A DNA stretch of 39,534 nt from Clostridium sp. (lineage in GTDB: Bacteria > Bacillota > Clostridia > Lachnospirales > Lachnospiraceae), in assembly GCA_023663815.1 (NCBI GenBank), contig JAMPGS010000015.1, forward strand, positions 1 to 39,534, given 5' to 3'. Of this stretch, positions 24,690-32,875 are shown one piece after another. Within the stretch, counting starts at the first letter, position 1, and each line of letters opens with the position of its first letter. The notes beneath the pieces are model-generated. The model saw only the letters and a list, made by a program, of their open reading frames with translations. It was not told where the DNA came from and made no database searches. Both the position numbers and the translations under genes were made by a program.

Positions 24690-26027
24690 ATGAAAATACT
24701 TCTTATTTCATTGGGCTGCGATAAAAACCTAGTAGATTCCGAGAAAATGCTCGGCCGCCTCTCCGAAAAAGGCTACAGCTTTACGGACGACGAGACCGAG
24801 GCGGAAGCTGTGGTGGTGAACACCTGCTGCTTTATCAACGACGCCAAGGAGGAAAGCATCAACACTATATTGGAGATGGCCGAGTTGAAAAAAAATGGCC
24901 AAATCAGGGTCTTGATTGTCGCCGGCTGCTTGGCCCAGCGTTACCGGGAGGAAATACAAAAAGAAATCCCTGAGGTGGACGCGATTGTTGGGACAAACGC
25001 CGTTTCTTCCATAGAAAAGGCCTTGCGGGAGGTTTTGGAGGGAACGCCGGAAAATCATTTAGGCGAGGAAGATACCCAAACTACTTTACTGGCGGACGGA
25101 AAGCGTATCGTGACGACCGGCGGATACTATGCGCATTTAAAAATAGCGGAAGGATGCGGAAAGCATTGCACTTACTGCGTTATCCCAAAAGTAAGGGGAA
25201 GCTACCGGAGCTTTCCCATGGAGGAGCTTGTAAAGGAAGCGGAGGAGCTTGCGCAGGGAGGCGTTAGGGAACTAATTCTTGTGGCGCAGGAGACAACTCT
25301 TTACGGCATGGATTTATATGGAAGAAAAGCCCTTCCTGAGCTTCTTACAAGGCTGTGTCAAATTGAAGGGCTTGAATGGATAAGAATTCTTTATTGTTAT
25401 CCTGAGGAAATTACGGAGGAATTGATTGAGGTAATAAAGAGGGAGAAAAAAATCTGCCATTACCTCGACATTCCCGTCCAAAGCGGAAGCGATACCGTGC
25501 TAAAGCGCATGGGAAGAAGAACGGACAGCGGACAGATACGGGGCATGATAAAAAAATTGCGGGAGGAAATACCGGATATCTGTCTGCGCACCACGCTGAT
25601 TGCGGGCTTTCCGGGCGAAACTAAAAGCGAGCATGAGGAGACGATGGCCTTTGTGGACGAGATGGAATTTGACAGGCTGGGAGTATTTACTTATTCGGCG
25701 GAGGAAGGAACGCTGGCGGCGGATATGCCCTCTCAGGTTCCAGAGAAGGTGAAGGAGCGGCGCAGGGACGAAATTATGGAGCTGCAGCAGGAGATAGCCT
25801 TTGAGAGCGCAGGACAGATGGTGGGACGCAAAGTCAGGGCAATGATTGAGGGAAAGGTGGCGGACGAGGACGTTTACGCCGCGCGAACCTACAAGGACGC
25901 CCCCGGCGTGGACGGCTATTTGTTTATCCGCACCGAGAGACAATTGATGAGCGGCGATTTTGTGGACGTGGTTGTTACCGGATCCAATGAATATGATTTG
26001 ATAGGAGAAATGGAGGATTTACAATGA
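24690..26027 (+). CDS. rimO: Ribosomal protein uS12 (S12) Asp methylthiotransferase
   Basis: A radical-SAM enzyme of 445 residues that adds a methylthio group to an aspartate of ribosomal protein S12. The N-terminal UPF0004 domain has SLGCDKNLVDSE with further cysteines (NTCC, AGCLAQR) for the auxiliary cluster. The radical-SAM motif GCGKHCTYC begins near residue 155, and a C-terminal TRAM domain (MVGRKVRAMIEG) ends the protein. The SLGCDKN opening favours RimO over MiaB. AAAGGAG precedes ATG 24690. Its stop overlaps the pgsA start (ATGA). Confidence 0.95.
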   Translation: MKILLISLGCDKNLVDSEKMLGRLSEKGYSFTDDETEAEAVVVNTCCFINDAKEESINTILEMAELKKNGQIRVLIVAGCLAQRYREEIQKEIPEVDAIVGTNAVSSIEKALREVLEGTPENHLGEEDTQTTLLADGKRIVTTGGYYAHLKIAEGCGKHCTYCVIPKVRGSYRSFPMEELVKEAEELAQGGVRELILVAQETTLYGMDLYGRKALPELLTRLCQIEGLEWIRILYCYPEEITEELIEVIKREKKICHYLDIPVQSGSDTVLKRMGRRTDSGQIRGMIKKLREEIPDICLRTTLIAGFPGETKSEHEETMAFVDEMEFDRLGVFTYSAEEGTLAADMPSQVPEKVKERRRDEIMELQQEIAFESAGQMVGRKVRAMIEGKVADEDVYAARTYKDAPGVDGYLFIRTERQLMSGDFVDVVVTGSNEYDLIGEMEDLQ

Positions 26028-26557
26028 ATTTGCCAAATAAATTAACAATGTTCCGGGTGATACTGATTCCCTTTTTTATTGTGTTTTTGCTGATACCGAT
26101 TACCACCTTTGATAAGTGGATTGCGCTTGCCATTTTTATTATTGCAAGCCTTACGGACTTGCTGGACGGTAAGATTGCCCGCAAGTACAATCTGGTTACC
26201 AATTTTGGGAAATTTATGGATCCTCTTGCGGATAAGCTGCTTGTGTGCTCCGCGCTGATTTGTCTGATAGAGCTGAATAAAATACCTTCGTGGATGGTAA
26301 TTGTCATTATCGCCAGGGAGTTTATTATCAGCGGTTTCCGGCTGGTTGCTTCGGACAACGGCGTGGTGATTGCCGCCAGCTATTGGGGAAAATTTAAGAC
26401 CACTTTTCAGATGGCAGCGGTGTGCCTTTTGATTGCCGACATTCCCGCGCTGAATCTTGTCACGCAGATTGTGCTGTGGATTGCCGTGGCGCTGACGGTT
26501 GTGTCGCTGATTGATTATTTGATAAAAAATAAAGACGTTATGAAGGAAAGCAAATAA
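26024..26557 (+). CDS. pgsA: CDP-diacylglycerol-glycerol-3-phosphate 3-phosphatidyltransferase
   Basis: An integral membrane enzyme of 177 residues making phosphatidylglycerol phosphate, the committed step to PG and cardiolipin. The CDP-alcohol phosphatidyltransferase signature DGx2ARx8Gx3Dx3D is complete in DLLDGKIARKYNLVTNFGKF-MDPLADK. About five hydrophobic helices are seen, with NLPNKLTMFRVILIPFF at the start. Translation is coupled to rimO by a 4-base overlap, and cinA follows after one base. The rimO-pgsA-cinA-recA order is widespread in Clostridia. Confidence 0.96.
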   Translation: MNLPNKLTMFRVILIPFFIVFLLIPITTFDKWIALAIFIIASLTDLLDGKIARKYNLVTNFGKFMDPLADKLLVCSALICLIELNKIPSWMVIVIIAREFIISGFRLVASDNGVVIAASYWGKFKTTFQMAAVCLLIADIPALNLVTQIVLWIAVALTVVSLIDYLIKNKDVMKESK

Positions 26558-26558
26558 T

Positions 26559-27041
26559 ATGTCGGATAGGATTTTGCCGGAAGAGGCTGTTGTAAAAAAA
26601 TTAAAGGAAAAAGGCTGGCATATAACTTGCGCGGAGTCCTGCACCGGAGGTATGCTTGCCTCCGCTTTAGTCAATGTGGCCGGGGTATCCGACGTGTTTA
26701 AGGAGAGCTACGTGACTTACGCCAACTCCGCAAAGGAAGGGCTTCTTGGGGTCAGCGGCGAGGCTTTGGAAAAGTGGGGTGCGGTAAGCAGGCAGGTAGC
26801 GGAGCAGATGGCGCGGGGAGCGGCAAAGCGGGCGGACGCGGAGGCGGCCGTTGCCGTCACTGGAATTGCAGGCCCGGACGGAGGAACGCCGGAAAAACCG
26901 GTAGGGCTGGTGTTTATCGGCTGTTTTGCGGACGGAGGGGTTGTCGTCACGGAAAACCATTTTGCAGGCAGCAGAATGGAAATTCGGGAGCAGACTGTCG
27001 CGGCGGCGCTTTTACTGCTTTTGGATTGTCTGAACCGGTAG
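26559..27041 (+). CDS. CinA C-terminal domain protein (NMN amidohydrolase, PncC type)
   Basis: A 160-residue stand-alone CinA C-terminal domain. Such proteins deamidate nicotinamide mononucleotide in the NAD salvage cycle. Seen: CAESCTGGMLASALVNVAGVS, the SYVTYAN segment, and VAVTGIAGPDGGTPEKPVGLVF. The N-terminal MoCF/COG1058 domain of full-length CinA is absent, and the start context (GAAGGAAAG before ATG 26559) shows this is the natural beginning, not a truncation. It follows pgsA by one base. recA normally comes next, but an unrelated gene intervenes here. Confidence 0.93.
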   Translation: MSDRILPEEAVVKKLKEKGWHITCAESCTGGMLASALVNVAGVSDVFKESYVTYANSAKEGLLGVSGEALEKWGAVSRQVAEQMARGAAKRADAEAAVAVTGIAGPDGGTPEKPVGLVFIGCFADGGVVVTENHFAGSRMEIREQTVAAALLLLLDCLNR

Positions 27042-27353
27042 AAGGAGAAGGCTTCCGCTGGCGGAGAAAATTGCCTTTGATTGATTCTGGCAAGCAGCGA
27101 TTTAAAGTTATGCTCGTATAGACTTTGATTATTGCGCAAGGCCTATCTGCTCTTTGAAGAAGAGCTGATGCCGCTTTGGAGAGGGAGCCGATACTTGATT
27201 GCTTTGTAGAGTTGCAAATTTTATGTCTTATTGCTTGTGGTAAATATTGACTATGATGGTCGATAAATGAAAGAAAATGATTCTAAAGGTTTGGTTCGTT
27301 GCTGGCAGATGTTTGGCGATTAATTTGTGAAAAGATGGGCTGGGGGATTTTTT
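27042..27353 (+). other. Intergenic region upstream of the RsiV-like gene
   Basis: About 310 bases with no gene. A small perfect hairpin, GCTCTT/AAGAGC around TGAAG, lies near 27150-27166. TTGACT near 27247 is a weak -35 candidate without a clear -10. No terminator with a T-run is visible after cinA. Confidence 0.5.
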
Positions 27354-28403
27354 ATGAAAGGGAAATGGAGTTCAGGGAAAACAGCTGCCGTGATAATCGG
27401 CAGCATTTGCGGCGGGATAGCGATGCTTGCCGTTTTCTGCATTGATGTATTTCGCCTGAGCAGGGTTATTTTTTCTTATGAAAATGAAAATTACGCGCAG
27501 GGCCGCTATGGGAATGAAGGACCGTCAGGAGATGCCGATAGCAGGCACTCAGGAAATAGCGGCGGGGCGGGAAGCCGCGGCTATGATGATTATGGGAATT
27601 ATGGCGGTTATGACGACTATGGAAATTACGATGGTTACGGCGATTATGACGATTACGGAAATTACGATGGTTACGGCGGTTATAATGGTTATGGAAATCA
27701 CGACGGCTACGGCAGTTATGGTTATGGTAGCGATTATGGAGATGATTATAGCTACGGCGCGGATTCCGAGTACTACGAATTTCACGATGCCATTCGGGAG
27801 GATTTGTCCTATCAGGTGGAATTTGAGTATTACGACGAAGAGTTTGGCGTGGGCAACGTCAGAGCTGTTACTACCTACCCGGTGATATATGGGAAAGGGG
27901 AAACAGGGGTTGACTTTTCGGGAATCAACAGCGCCATTCAAAAGGAAACGGAGGATATAAGGGAGTATGCTGCCGCCATTTCAGAGGAAATTGTGGAGGA
28001 ATCCTATTTTTCCTTTGTGACAGACAGTTACGTGACTTACATGGACGAGGAAATACTTAGCATTATTTACGTCGAGCACGGTTATTTGGACGATGAGACT
28101 TATGAAAGCTATGTGGTTTCCATCAATGTGGATATGAAAAGCGGTCTTGTAATGACAAACTCGCAAATCCTCGATATTGACGACGCCTTTGCCATTGAGT
28201 TTAGGAACAGAAACGAGAGACAGAATGGGGAGGTTGCCGGCCTTTCCATGCTTTCAGATCAGGAAATAACAAATATGCTGACCGACGACGACAGCTTGAT
28301 TATTTTTTATACGCCCATGGGTATGGAAGTGGGGTTTAACTATTACTATGGGTGGGTGACAGTGACTTATAGGGATTATGAGAAGTATAAGAGTCATTTT
28401 TAG
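27354..28403 (+). CDS. Membrane-anchored RsiV-like (DUF3298/DUF4163) protein with Tyr/Gly/Asp-rich repeat
   Basis: A 349-residue protein: a short basic N-terminus, one hydrophobic helix (about residues 10-33, TAAVIIGSICGGIAMLAVFC), then an external part. Residues about 75-145 are low-complexity Tyr/Gly/Asp/Asn with repeated YGNYDGYG-like units, and the rest resembles the DUF4163/DUF3298 extracellular module known from RsiV, the lysozyme-sensing anti-sigma factor: EYYDEEFGVGNVRAVTTYPVIYG, SIIYVEHGYLDDETYESY, FYTPMGMEVGFNYYYGWVTVTYRDYEKY. No sigma-factor-binding cytoplasmic domain is present. ATG 27354 has GGGGG seven bases upstream; GTG 27327 has none. It lies unusually between cinA and recA. 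The ligand is unknown. Confidence 0.78.
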   Translation: MKGKWSSGKTAAVIIGSICGGIAMLAVFCIDVFRLSRVIFSYENENYAQGRYGNEGPSGDADSRHSGNSGGAGSRGYDDYGNYGGYDDYGNYDGYGDYDDYGNYDGYGGYNGYGNHDGYGSYGYGSDYGDDYSYGADSEYYEFHDAIREDLSYQVEFEYYDEEFGVGNVRAVTTYPVIYGKGETGVDFSGINSAIQKETEDIREYAAAISEEIVEESYFSFVTDSYVTYMDEEILSIIYVEHGYLDDETYESYVVSINVDMKSGLVMTNSQILDIDDAFAIEFRNRNERQNGEVAGLSMLSDQEITNMLTDDDSLIIFYTPMGMEVGFNYYYGWVTVTYRDYEKYKSHF

Positions 28404-28885
28404 GGAGTTTGGAGGTTGTTCCTGTGAGCAGCAAGTTAAGCGGCTGCTTGCAGGCATTTGACAATTGCAGCAAGGTCTGTTCGCTATTTTAAAGAGGAGC
28501 AATTGTCGTTCCGCGAGGGAAAAATATATGTGCGCATATTTTGAAAGCATGTTTTAAAGAAGATATTATAGAGTATATTATTTTAGAGCATATGTTTTTG
28601 TAGCTGCATTTTGTAAGCGTAAGTGTCTCTGCATAATGAAATTGTTATATTTTACTAAAAAGTTTATAAATTATTCATTGTCAAAAAATCTTTCATGTGA
28701 TAAAGTTGTAATTGCAGTACATCATATTTGCCAGCTTTCTTAGAAGTAAGAGGGCATCTGCCATGCAAATCCGGCGTTTTCGGCCACGTATTCAAAAAAA
28801 TATAAAAAATTAAGGGAGAGAATGTTTTTGAGGGAGTTTTATTGGACATATATTGATGTATACTGATTTTAGATACAAAAAATAA
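28404..28885 (+). other. Long intergenic region between the RsiV-like gene and the recA promoter
   Basis: About 480 AT-rich bases without a convincing gene. A 9-bp perfect inverted repeat, GACAATTGC (28460-28468) and GCAATTGTC (28499-28507), encloses 30 bases. AGCAGC/GCTGCT near 28430 gives a second hairpin. TTGTCA-17 bp-TAAAGT at 28678-28706 is a possible promoter with nothing obvious behind it. Confidence 0.45.
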
Positions 28886-28914
28886 TTGACAAACCAGAAC
28901 GTTTGTTTTATAGT
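28886..28914 (+). promoter_or_regulatory. recA promoter
   Basis: A consensus TTGACA (28886-28891), exactly 17 bp, then TATAGT (28909-28914). Transcription would begin near 28921, with a 40-base leader containing AAGGAG nine bases before the recA ATG. Confidence 0.93.
28896..28909 (+). promoter_or_regulatory. LexA (SOS) box 1 in the recA promoter spacer
   Basis: AGAACGTTTGTTTT has the Gram-positive LexA pattern GAAC-N4-GTTY. It lies between -35 and -10, where a bound repressor would exclude RNA polymerase. Confidence 0.78.
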
Positions 28915-28919
28915 GATAT

Positions 28920-28933
28920 AGAACGGATGTTCT
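28920..28933 (+). promoter_or_regulatory. LexA (SOS) box 2 at the recA transcription start
   Basis: AGAACGGATGTTCT is a perfect GAAC-N4-GTTC palindrome with flanking A/T symmetry. It sits over the predicted start site, 24 bp centre-to-centre from box 1. Confidence 0.87.
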
Positions 28934-28960
28934 CACATCGAGTAAAAGGAGATATGATTT

Positions 28961-30082
28961 ATGGAAAAAGAGGACAGATTAAAAGCGTTAGACGCCGCAT
29001 TGGGACAGATTGAAAAGCAGTTTGGAAAGGGCGCGGTTATGAAGCTGGGGGATTCGTCCGCGAGGATGAATGTGGAGACAACGCCCACAGGTTCGCTGAG
29101 CCTTGACATTGCACTGGGCCTTGGAGGAATTCCCAAGGGAAGGATTATCGAGATATACGGCCCAGAATCCAGCGGTAAGACGACCGTTACCCTACATATG
29201 ATTGCCGAGGTTCAAAAAAGAGGCGGAATAGCGGGATTTATCGATGCGGAACATGCGCTTGACCCGGTTTATGCCAGAAATATCGGTGTGGACGTGGATA
29301 ATTTATATATTTCTCAGCCTGATAACGGCGAGCAGGCACTTGAAATTACGGAGACTATGGTACGTTCCGGCGCCATTGACATTATTGTTGTGGACTCTGT
29401 TGCGGCGCTGGTTCCCAAAGCTGAAATTGACGGCGATATGGGGGATGCTCACGTAGGCCTTCAGGCAAGATTGATGTCGCAGGCGCTGCGTAAACTGACG
29501 GCTGTTATCAGCAAGTCTAATTGTTCGGTTATTTTTATTAATCAGCTCCGCGAGAAAGTTGGCATTATGTTCGGCAATCCAGAGACGACTACCGGCGGCC
29601 GGGCGTTAAAATTTTATTCTTCCGTGCGGCTTGACGTCAGAAGGATTGAAGCGTTGAAGCAGAGCGGTGAGAATATTGGAAATAGAACAAGGGTTAGGGT
29701 GGTTAAAAATAAGATTGCGCCGCCCTTTAAGGAAGCGGAATTCGATATTATTTTCGGAGAGGGTATTTCTGTAGTCGGCGACGTGCTGGATTTGGCGGCC
29801 GAGGCTAATATTGTGAATAAGAGCGGCGCATGGTACGCCTATGGAGGAAGCAAAATCGGGCAGGGGCGTGAGAATACCAAACAGTATTTGAAAGATAATC
29901 CTGAGATATTTGAAGAAATATCTTTGAAGGTTCGGGAACATTTTGGCCTGCAGAATTCCGGGCAGAGTTTAGCTCCGGCGGCCTCCAGTGCGAAAGGAGA
30001 GGCTGAAAATGCGGCGGAAGAAAACGACGAAGGCGAAATGGCCGCTCCCGCCAAGAAATCGGGAAAGTCGAGTAAAGCATGA
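28961..30082 (+). CDS. recA: RecA recombinase
   Basis: The ATP-dependent strand-exchange protein of homologous recombination and coprotease for LexA in the SOS response. 373 residues. The sequence shows Walker [19 protein letters not shown], the Walker B strand [15 protein letters not shown], loop L2 region ([22 protein letters not shown]) and an acidic C-terminal tail ([13 protein letters not shown]) that then turns basic ([11 protein letters not shown]), which is longer than usual. AAGGAG lies nine bases before ATG 28961. Two LexA boxes control the promoter. The stop overlaps the recX start (ATGA), so RecA and its regulator are translationally coupled. Confidence 0.99.
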   Translation: MEKEDRLKALDAALGQIEKQFGKGAVMKLGDSSARMNVETTPTGSLSLDIALGLGGIPKGRIIEIYGPESSGKTTVTLHMIAEVQKRGGIAGFIDAEHALDPVYARNIGVDVDNLYISQPDNGEQALEITETMVRSGAIDIIVVDSVAALVPKAEIDGDMGDAHVGLQARLMSQALRKLTAVISKSNCSVIFINQLREKVGIMFGNPETTTGGRALKFYSSVRLDVRRIEALKQSGENIGNRTRVRVVKNKIAPPFKEAEFDIIFGEGISVVGDVLDLAAEANIVNKSGAWYAYGGSKIGQGRENTKQYLKDNPEIFEEISLKVREHFGLQNSGQSLAPAASSAKGEAENAAEENDEGEMAAPAKKSGKSSKA

Positions 30083-30702
30083 CGGTAACAAAAATTACGG
30101 AAGTATCCAAATCCAGAGTTAAAATTGAAACAGACGAGGTGACGGCTTTCGTGCTGTATAAGGGCGAGGCGCGCGCTTATGGGTTGAAGGAAGGTCAGGA
30201 AGTAAGCGTGGAAGCGTATCATGAAATTATGGGGGAGCTGCTTCCAAAGAGGGCTAAATTGCGCGCGTTGAATTTATTGAAAAGCCGTTCTTATACGGAA
30301 GCGCAATTGCGCGATAAGTTAAAAGCAGGAGGATACCCGGAAGCAATAATAGAAAAAGCAATGGCCTATGCAGGGTCTTTTGGATATATAAACGACCGCA
30401 GCTATGCGCTGGATTTTATAGAATATAATAAGAAAGCAAAAAGTAAAAAAAGAATTTTTCTTGATTTGCGCAGGAAGGGAATTTCCGGCGATATTATAGA
30501 GGAAGCATGGCAGGAAGCGGCGGCGGATAGCGCGGAGGAGCTTGAGAAAGAGCAGATTCTTCGCTTGATTGCCAAAAAAAATTTTTCCGCTCAGACGGCC
30601 ACTTTGCAGGAAAAGCAGAAAATGACGGCGTTTTTGTATCGAAAGGGTTTTGGAATTGATATGATAAGAAACGCACTTTTGCTTGACATTACCTCTTTTT
30701 GA
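30079..30702 (+). CDS. recX: RecX, regulator of RecA
   Basis: A 207-residue three-helix-repeat protein that binds RecA filaments and limits or modulates their activity. Seen: [32 protein letters not shown], then [36 protein letters not shown], and [13 protein letters not shown] at the N-terminus. Tryptophan is nearly absent, normal for the family. It starts inside the recA stop codon and has no separate strong ribosome binding site, so it depends on recA translation and shares SOS control. Confidence 0.95.
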   Translation: MTVTKITEVSKSRVKIETDEVTAFVLYKGEARAYGLKEGQEVSVEAYHEIMGELLPKRAKLRALNLLKSRSYTEAQLRDKLKAGGYPEAIIEKAMAYAGSFGYINDRSYALDFIEYNKKAKSKKRIFLDLRRKGISGDIIEEAWQEAAADSAEELEKEQILRLIAKKNFSAQTATLQEKQKMTAFLYRKGFGIDMIRNALLLDITSF

Positions 30703-30822
30703 GTTTAAAATCAAAGTATTGTAAATTTCTTTTAGAATGTTTATATTGCAAGAAACTGGTTAATTCTTATCGGTATCTGTTACATACATTCTATATAGAT
30801 TTGGGTACAATGAAAACTAAAT

Positions 30823-30836
30823 AAGGAGGTGCTCCT
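30823..30836 (+). promoter_or_regulatory. rny ribosome binding site able to fold into a hairpin
   Basis: AGGAG (30824-30828) pairs with CTCCT (30832-30836) across a GTG loop, hiding the AAGGAGG Shine-Dalgarno sequence. It lies 12 bases upstream of the rny ATG. Confidence 0.5.
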
Positions 30837-30841
30837 GTAAA

Positions 30842-32389
30842 ATGGTGCAGGTTTTGATTGCAGTCATCGTCACGGCGGTAATTGCGGCCCCCATTACATG
30901 GTATTTGGCAACGGCGTATCACAAGAAAATGGCTGAAGCCAAAATCGGAAATGCGGAGGAGAAAGCGCGTGAGATTATTGATGAGGCTTTGAAAACTGCT
31001 GAAACGAAGAAGCGCGAGTCTTTGCTGGAAGTAAAGGAAGAGTCCATTCGTACAAAGAACGAGTTGGACAAGGAAATCAAAGAACGCCGCGCGGAAGCTC
31101 AGCGTTATGAGCGCAGGGTTCAGCAGAAGGAAGAGAACATCGATAAGAAGTCGGAGGCGATTGAACGGAAAGAAGCCAGTCTGACAGCCAAGGAAAGCGA
31201 ATTGGCGAAGCAGAAGGCTGAAATTTCAAAGCTGAATGAAGAAAGATTACAGGAACTAGAGCGAATCTCAGGTTTAACCTCCGAACAAGCAAAAGAATAT
31301 TTGTTAAAAATTGTTGAAGGCGAAGTAAAACATGAAACGGCTGTGATGATTAAGGAATTAGAGAATCGCGCCAAAGAGGAAGCTAACAAGAGAGCAAGAG
31401 AGTATGTGGTAACCGCCATACAAAAATGTGCGGCAGACCATGTATCCGAAACGACAATTTCTGTTGTACAGCTTCCAAATGATGAAATGAAAGGCAGGAT
31501 CATCGGTAGAGAGGGCAGAAACATTAGAACTCTTGAGACGCTTACGGGCGTTGACCTTATTATCGATGACACACCGGAGGCCGTGATTTTATCCGGCTTC
31601 GACCCGATTCGCAGGGAAGTAGCAAGAATCGCGCTTGAAAAACTGATTGTGGACGGACGTATTCATCCGGCCAGAATCGAGGAAATGGTTGAGAAAGCGC
31701 AAAAAGAAGTCGAAATCATGATTAAAGAGGAAGGTGAGGCTGCTACCTTAGAGGTAGGCGTGCATGGAATTCATCCTGAACTTGTAAGACTGTTAGGTAA
31801 GATGAAATTCAGAACCAGCTATGGGCAAAATGCGTTGAAACATTCCATAGAAGTGGCGCAGCTTTCAGGTCTTTTGGCTGCGGAGCTTGGCCTTGATGTG
31901 AGAATGGCGAAGAGAGCGGGTCTTTTGCATGATATAGGCAAGGCTGTAGACCATGAAATGGAAGGCTCTCATATTCAGTTGGGCGTTGAGCTGTGTAGAA
32001 AATACAAGGAATCGCCCACTGTTATTAATGCCGTGGAATCCCATCATGGCGATGTGGAGCCTCAGTCGTTAATCGCATGTATTGTACAGGCTTCTGATAC
32101 GATATCGGCGGCGCGGCCGGGTGCAAGACGCGAGACGCTTGAAACGTATACAAGCAGGCTCAAACAGCTAGAAGATATTTCAAACAATTTTAAAGGCGTA
32201 GACAAATCTTTTGCAATTCAGGCAGGTAGAGAGATTCGAGTAATGGTAGTTCCGGAACAAATTTCTGATTCCGATATGGTACTTTTAGCCAGAGATATTT
32301 CAAAGCAAATTGAAGCTGAACTGGAATATCCCGGTCAGATAAAAGTAAATGTAATTAGAGAATCCAGAGTCATCGACTATGCGAAATAA
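30842..32389 (+). CDS. rny: Ribonuclease Y
   Basis: The membrane-anchored endoribonuclease that starts bulk mRNA decay in many Firmicutes. 515 residues: an N-terminal membrane helix ([19 protein letters not shown]), a long charged coiled coil (about 25-190), a KH RNA-binding domain with [13 protein letters not shown] (from about residue 220), and an HD phosphohydrolase domain with HSIEVAQ and LLHDIGKA (His363/Asp364 in the HD pair). ATG 30842 follows AAGGAGG at a long 12-base spacing, and that site can fold into a hairpin with the bases just after it. A terminator lies 58 bases beyond the stop. The last codons are duplicated just downstream of the gene. Confidence 0.97.
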   Translation: MVQVLIAVIVTAVIAAPITWYLATAYHKKMAEAKIGNAEEKAREIIDEALKTAETKKRESLLEVKEESIRTKNELDKEIKERRAEAQRYERRVQQKEENIDKKSEAIERKEASLTAKESELAKQKAEISKLNEERLQELERISGLTSEQAKEYLLKIVEGEVKHETAVMIKELENRAKEEANKRAREYVVTAIQKCAADHVSETTISVVQLPNDEMKGRIIGREGRNIRTLETLTGVDLIIDDTPEAVILSGFDPIRREVARIALEKLIVDGRIHPARIEEMVEKAQKEVEIMIKEEGEAATLEVGVHGIHPELVRLLGKMKFRTSYGQNALKHSIEVAQLSGLLAAELGLDVRMAKRAGLLHDIGKAVDHEMEGSHIQLGVELCRKYKESPTVINAVESHHGDVEPQSLIACIVQASDTISAARPGARRETLETYTSRLKQLEDISNNFKGVDKSFAIQAGREIRVMVVPEQISDSDMVLLARDISKQIEAELEYPGQIKVNVIRESRVIDYAK

Positions 32390-32442
32390 TTTTTTTCAAT
32401 TACACATTGACTATGCGAAATATTTTTCTTTTAATTACAGAA
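32375..32442 (+). repeat. 34-bp tandem duplication covering the rny stop codon
   Basis: GACTATGCGAAATA plus an A/T-rich tail occurs at 32375 and again at 32409 with period 34. The first copy includes the last codons and stop of rny; the second is non-coding and precedes the terminator. Confidence 0.8.
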
Positions 32443-32446
32443 TGAT

Positions 32447-32484
32447 AACGGCAGAATTCACGTAGGTGAGTTCTGCCGTTTTTT
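32447..32484 (+). terminator. Rho-independent terminator after rny
   Basis: AACGGCAGAATTCAC pairs with GTGAGTTCTGCCGTT (15 bp including one G-U, four-base loop), followed by TTTT. Confidence 0.93.
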
Positions 32485-32778
32485 AGTATGGGGGCATATG
32501 CATGTATGCTCTGCGGCGAATATCCACTTAAGCACGGCTGTCAACAAACTTTATAGCGGCTCCCAAGGTTTGCACTGTGTGATATAGGTACGAAGAAGGG
32601 ATAGCGAAATCGCAGTCTTACGAATAGAAACTTGATATTAACAGTTGCTTTAGCTTGCAGAAAAACCTCCAGTGATAACAATTGTTTTAGTTTGCAGCAA
32701 AAAGTTATGATATAACAAAGCGCCGGCCTGCTAATTACATTTTGAACAAAGAAAAGCATCAAAAATGAAAAAAACATC
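32485..32778 (+). other. Intergenic region with a 37-bp two-copy repeat
   Basis: About 290 bases without a gene. The segments at 32640-32665 and 32677-32703 share AACARTTGYTTTAGYTTGCAG and repeat with period 37. No other organised signal is seen before the aminotransferase promoter. Confidence 0.6.
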
Positions 32779-32807
32779 TTGTTTGTGAAAGAATGTTATA
32801 GTAGAAT
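32779..32807 (+). promoter_or_regulatory. Candidate promoter for the aminotransferase gene
   Basis: TTGTTT (32779-32784), 17 bp, TAGAAT (32802-32807). About 68 bases upstream of the start codon. Confidence 0.55.
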
Positions 32808-32875
32808 AGTATGGGCGTTGGATTGTATACAATTATCCAATCATACCACATAAGACGTTAATGGAGGAATAAGAT

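Noticed and set aside
24253-24691. Open frames of 130-140 codons on the minus strand, and shorter ones on the plus strand, between rpoZ and rimO
   Set aside because: Several overlapping frames are open at once, which reflects composition and internal symmetry. None has a ribosome binding site or recognisable protein features.
27478-27941. Long alternative frames over the Tyr/Gly-rich repeat
   Set aside because: Repeat-rich codons keep other frames open; the RsiV-like frame has the membrane anchor, ribosome binding site and family module.
28678-28800. Small RNA gene behind TTGTCA-17-TAAAGT
   Set aside because: The promoter match is modest and no terminator hairpin with a T-run was found to define a transcript.
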